DNA of 50,490 bases from assembly GCA_017447305.1 (NCBI GenBank), contig JAFSNY010000067.1:1-50490 (forward strand), given 5' to 3'. Under the pieces are notes generated by a model that saw only the letters and a list, made by a program, of their open reading frames with translations, made no database searches and was not told the origin of the DNA. A program made the position numbers and the translations under genes. Source of the stretch: Bacilli bacterium. GTDB taxonomy: Bacteria > Bacillota_I > Bacilli_A > RFN20 > CAG-826. Positions 23,392 to 32,167 of this stretch are shown here, in pieces (within the stretch, counting starts at the first letter, position 1; each line of letters starts with the position of its first letter).

Positions 23392-23700
23392 ATGTACGCA
23401 ATTATTGAAACTGGTGGAAAACAAATCCGCGTTGAAGTTGGTCAACAAATTTATGTTGAAAAGCTTGACGGCGATGTTAACAGTGTTGTGACCCTTGACA
23501 AAGTTCTCTTAATCGGAGATAAATCCGCTAAAGTTGGAACTCCATATCTTGCCGGAGCCTCTGTCACTGCCAAAATTGTCAAACAAGGAAAAGAAAGAAA
23601 AATCAGAGTCTATAAGTACAAGTCAAAGGCTAACTATCATAAGACCATCGGTCATCGTCAACCTTACACTTGTTTAGTTATTGAATCTATCAATGGTTAA
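23392..23700 (+). CDS. rplU: 50S ribosomal protein L21
   Basis: The 102-residue protein begins [20 protein letters not shown] and ends with the signature [22 protein letters not shown], both diagnostic of L21, which binds 23S rRNA in the large subunit. The ATG at 23392 is chosen: it follows AAGGAGGG at the right distance and gives the normal length; an in-frame GTG at 23365 would add nine unrelated residues. It heads the conserved rplU-prp-rpmA operon, with the Prp gene 2 nt downstream, behind a strong promoter and a leader RNA. Confidence 0.98.
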   Translation: MYAIIETGGKQIRVEVGQQIYVEKLDGDVNSVVTLDKVLLIGDKSAKVGTPYLAGASVTAKIVKQGKERKIRVYKYKSKANYHKTIGHRQPYTCLVIESING

Positions 23701-23702
23701 AA

Positions 23703-24032
23703 ATGATTAACGTTGTTGTAACTTACTTCACTGATCGCCATCAAATTAAATCGATTATTGTCGATGGACATGCGAATAGTGGAACGTATGGAAATGATCT
23801 TATCTGCGCCGCAGTAAGCGCAATTATCACCGGGGGTGCTAATGCCTTAATCGATGATAAAAAAGAAGACAATTTCGAGATTGTCCTTAAAGAAGGACAC
23901 GCCTCTATCATTTATAATGATAAATATTCATATTTAAATGATGATGGTGTCAAACTTGCAACAATGCTTATTATGTTAAAGACCATACAAGAATCGAATC
24001 CGAGATTTATCAAAATCACGGAGAAACATTAA
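23703..24032 (+). CDS. prp: Ribosomal-processing cysteine protease Prp
   Basis: The 109-residue protein matches Prp (YsxB), the protease that removes the N-terminal extension of L27 so it can work in the ribosome. Catalytic His is in VDGHANSGTYGNDLICAAVS (about His 22) and Cys in the same stretch (about Cys 34). As expected it lies between rplU and rpmA, and the L27 encoded here carries the extension. It follows rplU by 2 nt and is cotranscribed with it. Confidence 0.95.
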   Translation: MINVVVTYFTDRHQIKSIIVDGHANSGTYGNDLICAAVSAIITGGANALIDDKKEDNFEIVLKEGHASIIYNDKYSYLNDDGVKLATMLIMLKTIQESNPRFIKITEKH

Positions 24033-24058
24033 GAATTACGAAAGGATGAACCAAAATG

Positions 24059-24349
24059 ATGAAGTTTAAATTAAATTTACAACTCTTTGCTTCTAAAAAA
24101 GGTGTTGGTTCCACAAAAAACGGTCGTGATTCCGCTGGTCGTCGTTTAGGCGCAAAAGTCGCTGATGGTCAATGGTGTCATGCTGGTAGCATTATCTACC
24201 GTCAAAGAGGAACTAGAATTTATCCAGGGCTCAATGCTAAACGTGGAAAAGATGATACAATCTTTGCAACTGCCTCTGGTGTTGTTAGATATGTTAGATG
24301 GGGAAAAGATAGAACCCGTGTTAACGTTATCGCTTCCGAAAGCAAATAG
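24059..24349 (+). CDS. rpmA: 50S ribosomal protein L27 with Prp-cleaved extension
   Basis: The 96-residue protein begins [31 protein letters not shown] followed by SKKG is the Firmicutes extension cut after LFA (LQFFA in Staphylococcus) by Prp; cleavage frees the tail that reaches the peptidyl transferase centre. The body [31 protein letters not shown] is canonical L27. Two adjacent ATGs (24056 and 24059) are possible; the second gives the standard extension length. AAAGGATG is the ribosome site. A strong terminator follows. Confidence 0.97.
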   Translation: MKFKLNLQLFASKKGVGSTKNGRDSAGRRLGAKVADGQWCHAGSIIYRQRGTRIYPGLNAKRGKDDTIFATASGVVRYVRWGKDRTRVNVIASESK

Positions 24350-24370
24350 TTTAGGAATTAAAAACGATTA

Positions 24371-24400
24371 AAAAGACCACTTTTTGTGGTCTTTTATTAT
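24371..24400 (+). terminator. Terminator after rpmA
   Basis: AAAAGACCAC (24371-24380) pairs perfectly with GTGGTCTTTT (24386-24395) around a TTTTT loop, and TTTTATTATTAT follows. It separates the rplU operon from obgE. Confidence 0.88.
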
Positions 24401-24434
24401 TATATTTTGTATAATAATTTAGGAATAATATTTT

Positions 24435-25715
24435 ATGTTTATTGATCGTGCTGTAATTGAAGTTAGAAGTGGAAAAGGTGGAGATGGAATGATCTCCTTC
24501 CGACGCGAAAAATATGTCGCTAAGGGCGGACCTAATGGCGGTAATGGTGGAAGAGGTGGCTCTATCTATTTCGTCGCACGTCAAAAAATAAATACTTTAT
24601 TTAATTTCCGTCATTCAATCTGTATCCAAGCCAATGATGGAGAAAAAGGCGGAACAAAACTTCAATATGGAAAATACGCTGACGATGTTTATGTCGAAGT
24701 CCCAATCGGAACGGTCATCTATTTAGAAGAAGGACATAAATTCCTCGGTGACCTTAACGAAGAAGGAAAAACATTGATGGTCGCAAAAGGTGGAAGAGGC
24801 GGAAAAGGTAATGCTTGTTTTAAATCTTCAACCAACCGTGTTCCAAGAATCGCGGAAAAAGGCGAACCAGGAGAAAGAAAGCGTTTAATTCTTGAATTAA
24901 AATTACTCGCGGATGTCGGATTAGTCGGATACCCTTCCGTAGGAAAGTCTACAATCCTTAGCGTTGTTTCTAGTGCGAGACCAGAAATTGCTGACTATCC
25001 TTTCACAACTATCATTCCTAATCTTGGTGTCGTTTCTACCAAAGACGGTCGAACATTTGTAATGGCCGATCTTCCTGGTTTAATCGAAGGCGCGCATCAA
25101 GGAAAAGGTTTAGGGTTACAATTCTTGCGTCACATCGAGCGATGTCGCGTTATTGTCCATGTTGTCGATATGTCTAATACCGGACGTGACCCTATCAGCG
25201 ATTATAAAAATATTAATAACGAACTAAAACTATATGGTTTTGGTTTAGAAAAACGTTCACAGATTCTCGTCGCATCCAAGATGGATGAAGAAGGAGCTCT
25301 GGATCGATTAAAAGCTTTCAAAAAGAAAGTCAAAGAAGAGATTCTTCCTATTTCATCTTTACTTGATGAAGGAATTGATGAACTCGTGTATAAGTGTATG
25401 GACCTCGTCGAAAAGACTCCGACCTTTCCACTTGTTGGAAGTGAAGAAGAAGTTGAACTCGATACGAAGGTATATGAACTCGAAGAGGAAGAAAAAGATT
25501 TTTATATCCGCAGATTGGACGCTCATACGTTTGAAATTTACGGAGATAAGATCGTTAAATACTACAAGATGAGTAATATATCCACGGATGATGGAATGAT
25601 GAGATTGATTACTCACTTACGCCGTATTGGTGTTGATGATGAACTTGAAAGGATGGGAGCAAAAGATGGCGATACCGTCATCCTTGATGATTTCTCCTTT
25701 GATTATGTCAGCTAA
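24435..25715 (+). CDS. obgE: GTPase Obg
   Basis: The 426-residue protein has all three Obg parts: a glycine-rich fold (FRREKYVAKGGPNGGNGGRGGSIYF), a G domain with GYPSVGKSTI (P-loop), DLPGLIEGAHQGKGLG (G3) and ASKMDE (G4), and a C-terminal OCT domain (DAHTFEIYGDKIVKYYKMSN). Obg is an essential GTPase linked to ribosome assembly and the stringent response. A TATAAT (24410-24415) upstream suggests its own promoter with a leader of about 13 nt and only a weak AGGA ribosome site. A small membrane ORF overlaps its 3' end. Confidence 0.97.
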   Translation: MFIDRAVIEVRSGKGGDGMISFRREKYVAKGGPNGGNGGRGGSIYFVARQKINTLFNFRHSICIQANDGEKGGTKLQYGKYADDVYVEVPIGTVIYLEEGHKFLGDLNEEGKTLMVAKGGRGGKGNACFKSSTNRVPRIAEKGEPGERKRLILELKLLADVGLVGYPSVGKSTILSVVSSARPEIADYPFTTIIPNLGVVSTKDGRTFVMADLPGLIEGAHQGKGLGLQFLRHIERCRVIVHVVDMSNTGRDPISDYKNINNELKLYGFGLEKRSQILVASKMDEEGALDRLKAFKKKVKEEILPISSLLDEGIDELVYKCMDLVEKTPTFPLVGSEEEVELDTKVYELEEEEKDFYIRRLDAHTFEIYGDKIVKYYKMSNISTDDGMMRLITHLRRIGVDDELERMGAKDGDTVILDDFSFDYVS

Positions 25716-25803
25716 AAACGACAATAAAGTCACCATTGCCATCTTAATCTCATCACTTCTTGTTATCTTCACTATTATCTTCTTTATTTTAATAAATAAT
25801 TAG
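25705..25803 (+). CDS. 32-residue single-span membrane peptide
   Basis: MSAKNDNKVTIAILISSL continues as an unbroken hydrophobic helix (LVIFTIIFFILINN) to the stop. It overlaps the end of obgE by 11 nt and its TAG is part of the ruvA ribosome site (TAGGAGGGG), so it fills the gap between obgE and ruvA. A hydrophilic N-terminus followed by one clean membrane span argues for a real gene rather than a chance ORF. No ribosome site of its own is clear, suggesting coupling to obgE. Function is unknown. Confidence 0.5.
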   Translation: MSAKNDNKVTIAILISSLLVIFTIIFFILINN

Positions 25804-25812
25804 GAGGGGACT

Positions 25813-26370
25813 ATGATTTATTATCTCAAAGGAAAAGTCGTCGCCATTGACGAGATGAGCATCGCTGTTGAACTATCCAATGGTGTGGCTTATGAATGTT
25901 TAGTTTCACATGTCGATAATTATGTTATCGGTCAAGAAGTCTTAATCTATACTTATGAAGTAATTAGAGAAGACGAAGAATATATCGTTGGTTTTTCTTC
26001 TAAAGAAGAAAAGAGTATTTTCATGTCCCTTATTAAAGTCAAAGGACTTGGTCCTAAGACCGTCATTCAAGCTTTATCAACAACCACTCCAGAAGCTGTC
26101 ACTAATGCGATTGCCTCTAATAACGTGGCATTCTTAAAGAAACTTCCAGGAATTGGACAAAAAGCTGCCGCTCAAATCATCTTAGACTTAAAAGGTCAGC
26201 TTACTGGTGGTAGTAAAGGCAATCCTAAAGTATATGAAGAAGCATATGATGCTTTGAAAGCGTTAGGTTTTAAAGGCGCACAAATCGATCGTGTTTTAGC
26301 GGAAATTAACGAACCAAATGCCACAACGGAAGATATCATCCGTATCGCTCTAGGAAAATTAAGGAAATAA
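25813..26370 (+). CDS. ruvA: Holliday junction DNA helicase subunit RuvA
   Basis: The 185-residue protein starts MIYYLKGKVVAIDEMSIAVELSNGVAYECLVS, the RuvA OB fold, followed by paired helix-hairpin-helix motifs (IKVKGLGPKTVIQAL and LKKLPGIGQKAAAQIILDLKGQL) and a C-terminal domain that contacts RuvB. It forms tetramers on Holliday junctions. AGGAGGGG precedes the ATG. A MazG-like gene separates it by a few bases on each side from ruvB, the motor it recruits. Confidence 0.97.
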   Translation: MIYYLKGKVVAIDEMSIAVELSNGVAYECLVSHVDNYVIGQEVLIYTYEVIREDEEYIVGFSSKEEKSIFMSLIKVKGLGPKTVIQALSTTTPEAVTNAIASNNVAFLKKLPGIGQKAAAQIILDLKGQLTGGSKGNPKVYEEAYDALKALGFKGAQIDRVLAEINEPNATTEDIIRIALGKLRK

Positions 26371-26372
26371 AT

Positions 26373-26702
26373 ATGAAAACGTTAAATGAATATCAAATGA
26401 AAGCTAACGGATTTATTTCCGAAGATGGTAAGAAGAATCTCATTCTTAACGGAGTGCTTGGACTTAGCGGTGAAAGTGGAGAATGCGCTGATATCGTGAA
26501 GAAGCATCTTTTCCAAGGACACGATTTAAACAAAGATAAACTAAAGGATGAATTAGGGGATGTTCTTTGGTACATCGCTGAAACAGCGTTAGGTTTAGGA
26601 ATTACACTCGAAGATATCGCAAATTATAATATAGAAAAATTAACCAAAAGATTTCATGGTGAAACCTTCAACAAGGAAGATTCCATCAATAGAGAGGAAT
26701 AA
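26373..26702 (+). CDS. MazG-like nucleotide pyrophosphohydrolase
   Basis: The 109-residue protein has the MazG all-alpha fold with metal-binding motif [16 protein letters not shown] followed by [13 protein letters not shown] (the E-x-x-E...E-x-x-D pattern). Such enzymes cleave NTPs or dNTPs to monophosphates and pyrophosphate, often cleaning the nucleotide pool; the exact substrate is unknown. It is wedged between ruvA (2 nt before) and ruvB (1 nt after), an unusual position that may tie it to DNA maintenance by coexpression. Confidence 0.85.
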   Translation: MKTLNEYQMKANGFISEDGKKNLILNGVLGLSGESGECADIVKKHLFQGHDLNKDKLKDELGDVLWYIAETALGLGITLEDIANYNIEKLTKRFHGETFNKEDSINREE

Positions 26703-26703
26703 T

Positions 26704-27711
26704 ATGGCAAGATTACTTGACGCAAAAAGAAATCCAAAAGAAGAAATGGATGAACTTCCTCTTCGTCCACAAAGGCTCGATGAATATGTCGGACAAGCTG
26801 ATTTAAAAAACAATTTCCGCGTCTTTATTGGGGCTGCACTTCATCGTGATGAACCTCTTGACCATATATTATTATATGGTCCACCAGGACTAGGTAAGAC
26901 GACACTTGCTTATGTTATCGCTAATGAAATGCATGCGAAGATTCATACCGCTAGTGGTCCAGCCATCGAAAAAGCTGGTGACTTAGCCGCTATTTTAAGT
27001 TCGCTTGAACCAGGCGATATCCTTTTTATTGATGAAATTCATCGACTTCCACGTGTTGTCGAAGAAGTCTTATATGGTGCAATGGAAGATTTTAAATTAT
27101 CGATCATGGTAAATCGTGGGGAATCAAACGCTCGTTCCATAAATATTTCTCTTCCACCTTTCACTTTGATTGGCGCGACAACAAGAGCAGGAGATATTTC
27201 TTCTCCTTTACGCGCTAGATTTGGAATTACTGAAAAACTTCAGTTTTATACTGAAGAAGAAATATCTTTAATCGTCAAAAGAAGTGCGAAAGTCTTTAAT
27301 TCGACAATATCCGAAGACGCTGCTAAAGAGATTGCCAAGCGTTCACGTGGGACTCCGCGTATCGCCAATCGACTCTTCAGAAGAGTGAGAGACTTCGCTA
27401 ATTATGAAGGGAAAGACCACATTGATTATAATGACGCTGTGAAAGCATTAAAGGCATTAAAGGTCGATTCCATCGGACTTGATGATGTTGATATCCGCTA
27501 CTTAAAAACCTTGATTGAAAGATTCAATGGTGGGCCAGTGGGGCTTGAAGTCCTCGCTAACGCCATCGGAGAAGAAATCATGAACCTTGAAGATGTATAT
27601 GAACCATATCTCCTTCAAATTGGGATGATTGATCGTACATCGAGAGGAAGAGTGGCAACCAGAAAAGCTTACGAACATTTGGGCATAGCCCATCAAACAC
27701 ATTTATTCTAA
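26704..27711 (+). CDS. ruvB: Holliday junction DNA helicase subunit RuvB
   Basis: This 335-residue AAA+ motor drives branch migration with RuvA. It shows [12 protein letters not shown], Walker [16 protein letters not shown], Walker [41 protein letters not shown] (arginine-finger region), [10 protein letters not shown] (sensor 2), and the winged-helix C-terminus ending with the [14 protein letters not shown] signature. The ATG at 26704 follows GAGAGGAATA and gives the standard N-terminus; an in-frame upstream start at 26656 would run back into the MazG gene. Two palindromes lie just after its stop. Confidence 0.97.
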   Translation: MARLLDAKRNPKEEMDELPLRPQRLDEYVGQADLKNNFRVFIGAALHRDEPLDHILLYGPPGLGKTTLAYVIANEMHAKIHTASGPAIEKAGDLAAILSSLEPGDILFIDEIHRLPRVVEEVLYGAMEDFKLSIMVNRGESNARSINISLPPFTLIGATTRAGDISSPLRARFGITEKLQFYTEEEISLIVKRSAKVFNSTISEDAAKEIAKRSRGTPRIANRLFRRVRDFANYEGKDHIDYNDAVKALKALKVDSIGLDDVDIRYLKTLIERFNGGPVGLEVLANAIGEEIMNLEDVYEPYLLQIGMIDRTSRGRVATRKAYEHLGIAHQTHLF

Positions 27712-27722
27712 TCATCATTTCG

Positions 27723-27784
27723 TATGCGCATTATGCACATATGCGCATAAAAGTGTTGATGAGTAAAAAAATTTGTAGTATTTT
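27723..27784 (+). promoter_or_regulatory. Tandem palindromes and promoter of secDF
   Basis: TATGCGCAT occurs at 27723-27731 and again at 27740-27748; each contains the palindrome ATGCGCAT, and their spacing is 17 bp. Just downstream TTGATG (27756-27761) and TATTTT (27779-27784) are 17 bp apart. The palindromes directly abut the -35, a plausible place for an activator or repressor. The remaining 50 nt to the secDF ATG hold GACGCGCGAGCGC, a possible small hairpin, and the ribosome site GGGAGGAA. Confidence 0.5.
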
Positions 27785-27843
27785 ATTACATAGACGCGCG
27801 AGCGCACTTCAAAATTAAACCTTGAATTGGGAGGAATATCAAA

Positions 27844-30486
27844 ATGAGAAGACTTTGGGCTTACATTATTACGACACTTGCAGCCATCTTGATTGTTGGT
27901 GTGTCATTTTCATCGATTTTTCTAAATATGAGTTCGAATATCGAATATCAATCAGGTAAAGAACTTGTTTTCCGTATTTCAGATAAAGAAAATGAAGATT
28001 TAGATTTAGAAGAGATTAATGATACCGTTGCGATTGATAACATCGTCGATGTCATGGAAGAACGTTTAGCGAAAACCGGACTTACTTCCTACAGTATTAA
28101 AAAAGCTGGAAAAGATATCGTTAAAGTTTCATTCAGTGACGCTAGTGGTAACGATCACTATTCCTTAATTTCTAACTACCTTACCTTTAATGGAAACTTA
28201 GCTTTAACAGATTCTGGCGAAAAAGTCGCCCTTATGGATGCCTTCCGTAATGATAAACCTGCCTATGTAACCGAAGAAAATTCCCTCCCAAAGATCGTTG
28301 TCCCAGTGAACAAAGACAACCCTGAATTCCAAGCGGTTATTGAAAGCGCACACTCCCAAGCTGAACAAGCCGCCAGTAGTGAAGATGAAAACTCAACCAC
28401 CTATATCTACCTCTGGTACGATTTCATCGAAGAAGTTGATTCCTATACCAACTCCTTAGAAGATGAAACCATGGCAAAGAAAATTCTTATCCCATTTGAT
28501 ATTTCCACCTATTCCAAAGATGAAGACGGTGAATATCCAGATGAACTCATCACTTCCGTTAACGTTGACCTTAACTCTGATAACAGTGCTTCCGTTAACG
28601 AAGTTAAAGAAGGTTTCTACCGCGCTAATTACTTCGTCAACTTACTTAACGCTGGCGAACTTGATTACAAAGTAACATACCTATATTCCAATAATATCGA
28701 TGCTTCCTTTGAAAGTTTAATTAACCTTGGTAGCGCTCAAGAATATTTAGCATTCTCCGCAACTTTAAGAGCAGTTATCATTGCCTTTATCGTTGTCTCT
28801 CTCATCTTAGTCTTCCTTTACCGTTTAGGTGCATTAAGCGGAATTACGACCACAGCATTGACCATCTTCGGTGCTCTTGGATTCATCATTCTCTTCGGTG
28901 CTGAATTTAACACCGCAACCATTATTGGTTTAGTTATCAGTGCGATTGTTTCCTTAGCATGTAACGTTGTCTATCAACAAAAATTCAAAGATGAAGCTTA
29001 TCGTGGAAGAAGCTTAAAGAAAGCCAACTCCGAAGGAGCTAAGAAAGCCTTACTCCCAGTCGTGGACATCAACGCAGTCAGCATTATCATCGGTGCCTTT
29101 GTCTATATCTTAGGTGGCGCCGTGATGAAAGGTTTAGCCGCTGGCCTCGTCTTCGGTGGAGTATTATCCCTCATTCTTAATACTTTAGGATTAAGAGGAT
29201 TAATGTGGATGGCTACAAATACCACCAAATTAACTGGTAAATATCATCTCTTCGGAATCGAAGATAGCAAAGTTCCAAACCTTTCTAACGAAGAAAAGCA
29301 ATCATACTATGGAGCCTTTGCTACAACTGAATTTACCGCGAAAAAGAAACCAGTTGGTATCGCCGCAATCGTCCTTACCATTGCAAGTATCACCGGAATG
29401 ATCGTTTTCGGTGCGATGAACAAAGGTCAAATCTTTAACAATCAATTAAGCAAAGACACAACTAGCGAAATTCATTTCGAAGCGGTTGATCGTCAATATG
29501 CTTATTCTGAAACCACAATTAAAAACATTCTTGATAACATGCTCATCTATCAAGATGGCGTTAACGAAGAAAACTTAAAATCTGTTGGTTCTTTAGTTGT
29601 TAACGATGAAATCTTAGTTCCAGATACATTAACAGAAAAAATCAAAGAAGATGAAAACATCGTTGAGCACATTCATTACTTCTATGTCGCTCCATTAAAT
29701 ACAAGATTATCTCTTGACACTGTTGTCTATTTAAAAGAAAGTGCCTTCCCAGCTTTTGGCGTTGACACGAGAGATACGATCAATGAAGTCCTCGCAGCAT
29801 ATAATGCTGAATATGGACATCTCAGCGATCGCGCTAAGCTTAAGAATGTTACCATTATCAATCCTGACTTTGTCGGATTTGATAAAATCACCCTCGCAAC
29901 ATTCATCGGCGTATGCGTTGTTAGTGTCTATTTCGCTTTAAGATATCGTCCAGCAAGAGCCATCGCTTCCTTGCTTGGAATGAGTGTTAGTGGTGCGATT
30001 GTTATGGGTATCTTCAGCTTAACTAGATTCCCAGTCTCCTCATATGTCTTAGCAATGCTTCCAGGTGTCGTGATTCTCGCCGCTATCTTCATGATTGCGA
30101 TTATGAATAGAGATAGAGAAATGCAGCTCGAAGATCGAACAAGAGACTTTAGTTTCGAACATAAGAAAGAACTCATGCTCAAAGCTAACTCCTATTCCTT
30201 CTCCATCAGCGCGATTGTCGCCGCCATTAGCATGCTCATCATCATTTCCTTCTTCGGATTCTCTATCAGCGCAAGTTCACACTTTTATACCTTCCTCTTC
30301 CTTGGCTGCGCAATTGCCTTAGCCTTGGTCAGTGTCTTATTTGCGCCAGTTAGCTTATTCTTCCAGAACTTATTCTCCAAGATTAAGATTGAACGTAAGC
30401 CACGTAAGAAGAGCAAGAAGAGTAAACCAAAAGCTTCTAAGAGTGCAGAACCTGAAGAAGCTATCTTCATCGGAATTAACGATTAA
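27844..30486 (+). CDS. secDF: Fused SecDF protein-export subunit, divergent
   Basis: The 880-residue protein has the SecDF plan: a first membrane helix, a large external domain (about 35-300), a membrane bundle (about 303-460), and a second helix, external domain and bundle (SecF half, about 510-855), then a lysine-rich tail. SecDF uses proton flow to pull secreted proteins across the membrane. In the SecD helix 4 motif the usual VDANV is LACNV (Ala 372 in place of the proton-relay Asp), and in the SecF half the NDT-like position is Ala 746. It is therefore a degenerate or altered SecDF. Terminator follows. Confidence 0.85.
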   Translation: MRRLWAYIITTLAAILIVGVSFSSIFLNMSSNIEYQSGKELVFRISDKENEDLDLEEINDTVAIDNIVDVMEERLAKTGLTSYSIKKAGKDIVKVSFSDASGNDHYSLISNYLTFNGNLALTDSGEKVALMDAFRNDKPAYVTEENSLPKIVVPVNKDNPEFQAVIESAHSQAEQAASSEDENSTTYIYLWYDFIEEVDSYTNSLEDETMAKKILIPFDISTYSKDEDGEYPDELITSVNVDLNSDNSASVNEVKEGFYRANYFVNLLNAGELDYKVTYLYSNNIDASFESLINLGSAQEYLAFSATLRAVIIAFIVVSLILVFLYRLGALSGITTTALTIFGALGFIILFGAEFNTATIIGLVISAIVSLACNVVYQQKFKDEAYRGRSLKKANSEGAKKALLPVVDINAVSIIIGAFVYILGGAVMKGLAAGLVFGGVLSLILNTLGLRGLMWMATNTTKLTGKYHLFGIEDSKVPNLSNEEKQSYYGAFATTEFTAKKKPVGIAAIVLTIASITGMIVFGAMNKGQIFNNQLSKDTTSEIHFEAVDRQYAYSETTIKNILDNMLIYQDGVNEENLKSVGSLVVNDEILVPDTLTEKIKEDENIVEHIHYFYVAPLNTRLSLDTVVYLKESAFPAFGVDTRDTINEVLAAYNAEYGHLSDRAKLKNVTIINPDFVGFDKITLATFIGVCVVSVYFALRYRPARAIASLLGMSVSGAIVMGIFSLTRFPVSSYVLAMLPGVVILAAIFMIAIMNRDREMQLEDRTRDFSFEHKKELMLKANSYSFSISAIVAAISMLIIISFFGFSISASSHFYTFLFLGCAIALALVSVLFAPVSLFFQNLFSKIKIERKPRKKSKKSKPKASKSAEPEEAIFIGIND

Positions 30487-30493
30487 TTATATT

Positions 30494-30516
30494 AGCCACC
30501 TTTAAGGTGGCTTTTA
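30494..30516 (+). terminator. Terminator after secDF
   Basis: AGCCACC (30494-30500) pairs perfectly with GGTGGCT (30506-30512) around TTTAA, then TTTAAAA. The T-run is short. Confidence 0.65.
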
Positions 30517-30527
30517 AAACTAAATTT

Positions 30528-32102
30528 ATGAAAAAAACCATTCTTGAGAGATTGCTCGATTATTATCAAATCACTTATGAACAATACCTTTACATCACAA
30601 GAGATGTCTCTTTAAACGACCTTCCTTCTCCGTTTTTATTTAAAGATATGGATAAAGCGGTGGAACTAGTGAAAAAACATGTTTCACTAAATCATAAAAT
30701 CGTCATCTATGGAGATTATGACGCAGATGGTATTTGTGGCTGTTCAATTCTCGTCAAGATGTTTAAATATGTTAACTTTAACGCCAATTATTACATTCCA
30801 AGCCGTTATTTAGATGGATATGGAATTAATGAAATTAAAGCTAAGGAAATCATCGATAAAAAATACGATTTAGTCATCACTGTCGATAATGGTGTGGCCG
30901 CTAACGAACCAATTAGAATATTAAGAGAATCGGGAATCGATGTTTTAGTTATCGATCATCATGAAGCGCAGGAAATTTTACCTAACGCTAATGTGATTAT
31001 CCATCCGATTATCTCCGGATATTCTAAAACGATATCATCTTCTGGAGCTTTTACTGCTTTGATGTTTTCTATCGCCTATTTAGGTAGAATCGATAAATAT
31101 TTAGCGACCCTTGCCTCAATCTCTCTCATCAGTGACATGATGCCTCTTTTAGAATATAACCGTGATTTATTACGCGCAGTCATTAAAAACTACCATTATG
31201 GAGAATTCCCTTCTATTGATTATCTTATCGAAAACGATTCGTTTAATGATGTATCTATCGGCATGAGTATCGCCCCAAAAATCAACGCGGTCGGAAGAGT
31301 GGACAAATCGACAAACATCAACCGCTTAATCAAATATTTTACCAGTGAAAGCAAAGAGGAAATTATATCCTACAAAAACTGGATTTTATCGTGTAATGAT
31401 TTAAGAAAAGAAAAGTCAAAAGACGCGAAAGATAACATCATTTCGACAATGAAAATTCACGATGAAGCCGCTTTGGTTATCGAAGTGGAACTCGAAGAAG
31501 GACTTTTAGGACTAGTCGCTAATTCATTAATGAATCAATTTGGCGTCCCAGTTATCGTTTTAACAAAAGATAGTCAAGATCCTAATATATTAAAAGGCAG
31601 TGCGAGAAGCATCGAAGGATTTAACCTCGCTGAAGCCTTCACTAAATTATCCTATTTATTAAAAACCTATGGAGGGCACGCTCTCGCTGCAGGTTTGTCT
31701 TTAGAAAGAGATAAACTAGATGAATTTAAAGATGCGTTTATTGCTTTAGTTCAAGGAACAAAAATTGTTAAAAAGAAGAAAGAGACAATTGAATTAAATA
31801 TCAATGAAGTTAGTGAAGAAACATATCGCTTAATTGAATCATTCTCTCCATTTGGTGAGGAGTGGAAAGCCCCATTATTTAAACTTCGTCATATTAAAGC
31901 CTCAACCCTTATGTATTCAAAGAATCGTTTAAATATCATCACTTCTTTATCATTCAATTCGAGAATTATCGGCTTTAATTATTCAGAAAGCATGATGAAA
32001 GAATATGATTATATCGATTTAATTGGGACGCTAAGAATCAATGTTTTTAACGAAAGAAAATATATCGAATTTCTCGTAAACGATATTCAAGAATCAAAAT
32101 AG
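30528..32102 (+). CDS. recJ: Single-stranded-DNA exonuclease RecJ
   Basis: The 524-residue protein is a DHH-family 5'-3' exonuclease for repair and recombination. Motifs are YGDYDADGICG (motif I), VITVDNG (II), VIDHHE (DHH, III), SLISDMMPL, the DHHA1 motif YGGHALAAG (about 385), and a C-terminal OB fold. Its length is shorter than E. coli RecJ (577). The ATG at 30528 is used; an upstream in-frame GTG (30507) lies in the secDF terminator. There is no Shine-Dalgarno. As in other Firmicutes it lies between secDF and rel, but apt is absent. Confidence 0.94.
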   Translation: MKKTILERLLDYYQITYEQYLYITRDVSLNDLPSPFLFKDMDKAVELVKKHVSLNHKIVIYGDYDADGICGCSILVKMFKYVNFNANYYIPSRYLDGYGINEIKAKEIIDKKYDLVITVDNGVAANEPIRILRESGIDVLVIDHHEAQEILPNANVIIHPIISGYSKTISSSGAFTALMFSIAYLGRIDKYLATLASISLISDMMPLLEYNRDLLRAVIKNYHYGEFPSIDYLIENDSFNDVSIGMSIAPKINAVGRVDKSTNINRLIKYFTSESKEEIISYKNWILSCNDLRKEKSKDAKDNIISTMKIHDEAALVIEVELEEGLLGLVANSLMNQFGVPVIVLTKDSQDPNILKGSARSIEGFNLAEAFTKLSYLLKTYGGHALAAGLSLERDKLDEFKDAFIALVQGTKIVKKKKETIELNINEVSEETYRLIESFSPFGEEWKAPLFKLRHIKASTLMYSKNRLNIITSLSFNSRIIGFNYSESMMKEYDYIDLIGTLRINVFNERKYIEFLVNDIQESK

Positions 32103-32132
32103 ATTATTTAATCTTTAATTTGAAAAATTATA

Positions 32133-32161
32133 TTGACAAGTTCGCACGCGAACTAGATAAT
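32133..32161 (+). promoter_or_regulatory. marR promoter with embedded operator
   Basis: TTGACA (32133-32138) and GATAAT (32156-32161) are 17 bp apart, and the spacer holds a perfect palindrome, AGTTCG-CACG-CGAACT (32139-32154). This is the classic place for a dimeric repressor such as MarR to block its own promoter. The predicted start, 7 nt after the -10, is the A of the marR ATG. Confidence 0.75.
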
Positions 32162-32167
32162 AATAAC

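Noticed and set aside
26656-26703. Upstream in-frame start for ruvB
   Set aside because: It lies inside the MazG-like gene, while ATG 26704 has a ribosome site and gives the standard RuvB N-terminus.
32120-32167. TTG start for the MarR gene at 32120
   Set aside because: It lies upstream of a well-formed promoter (32133-32161) and would make the protein longer than the family norm.
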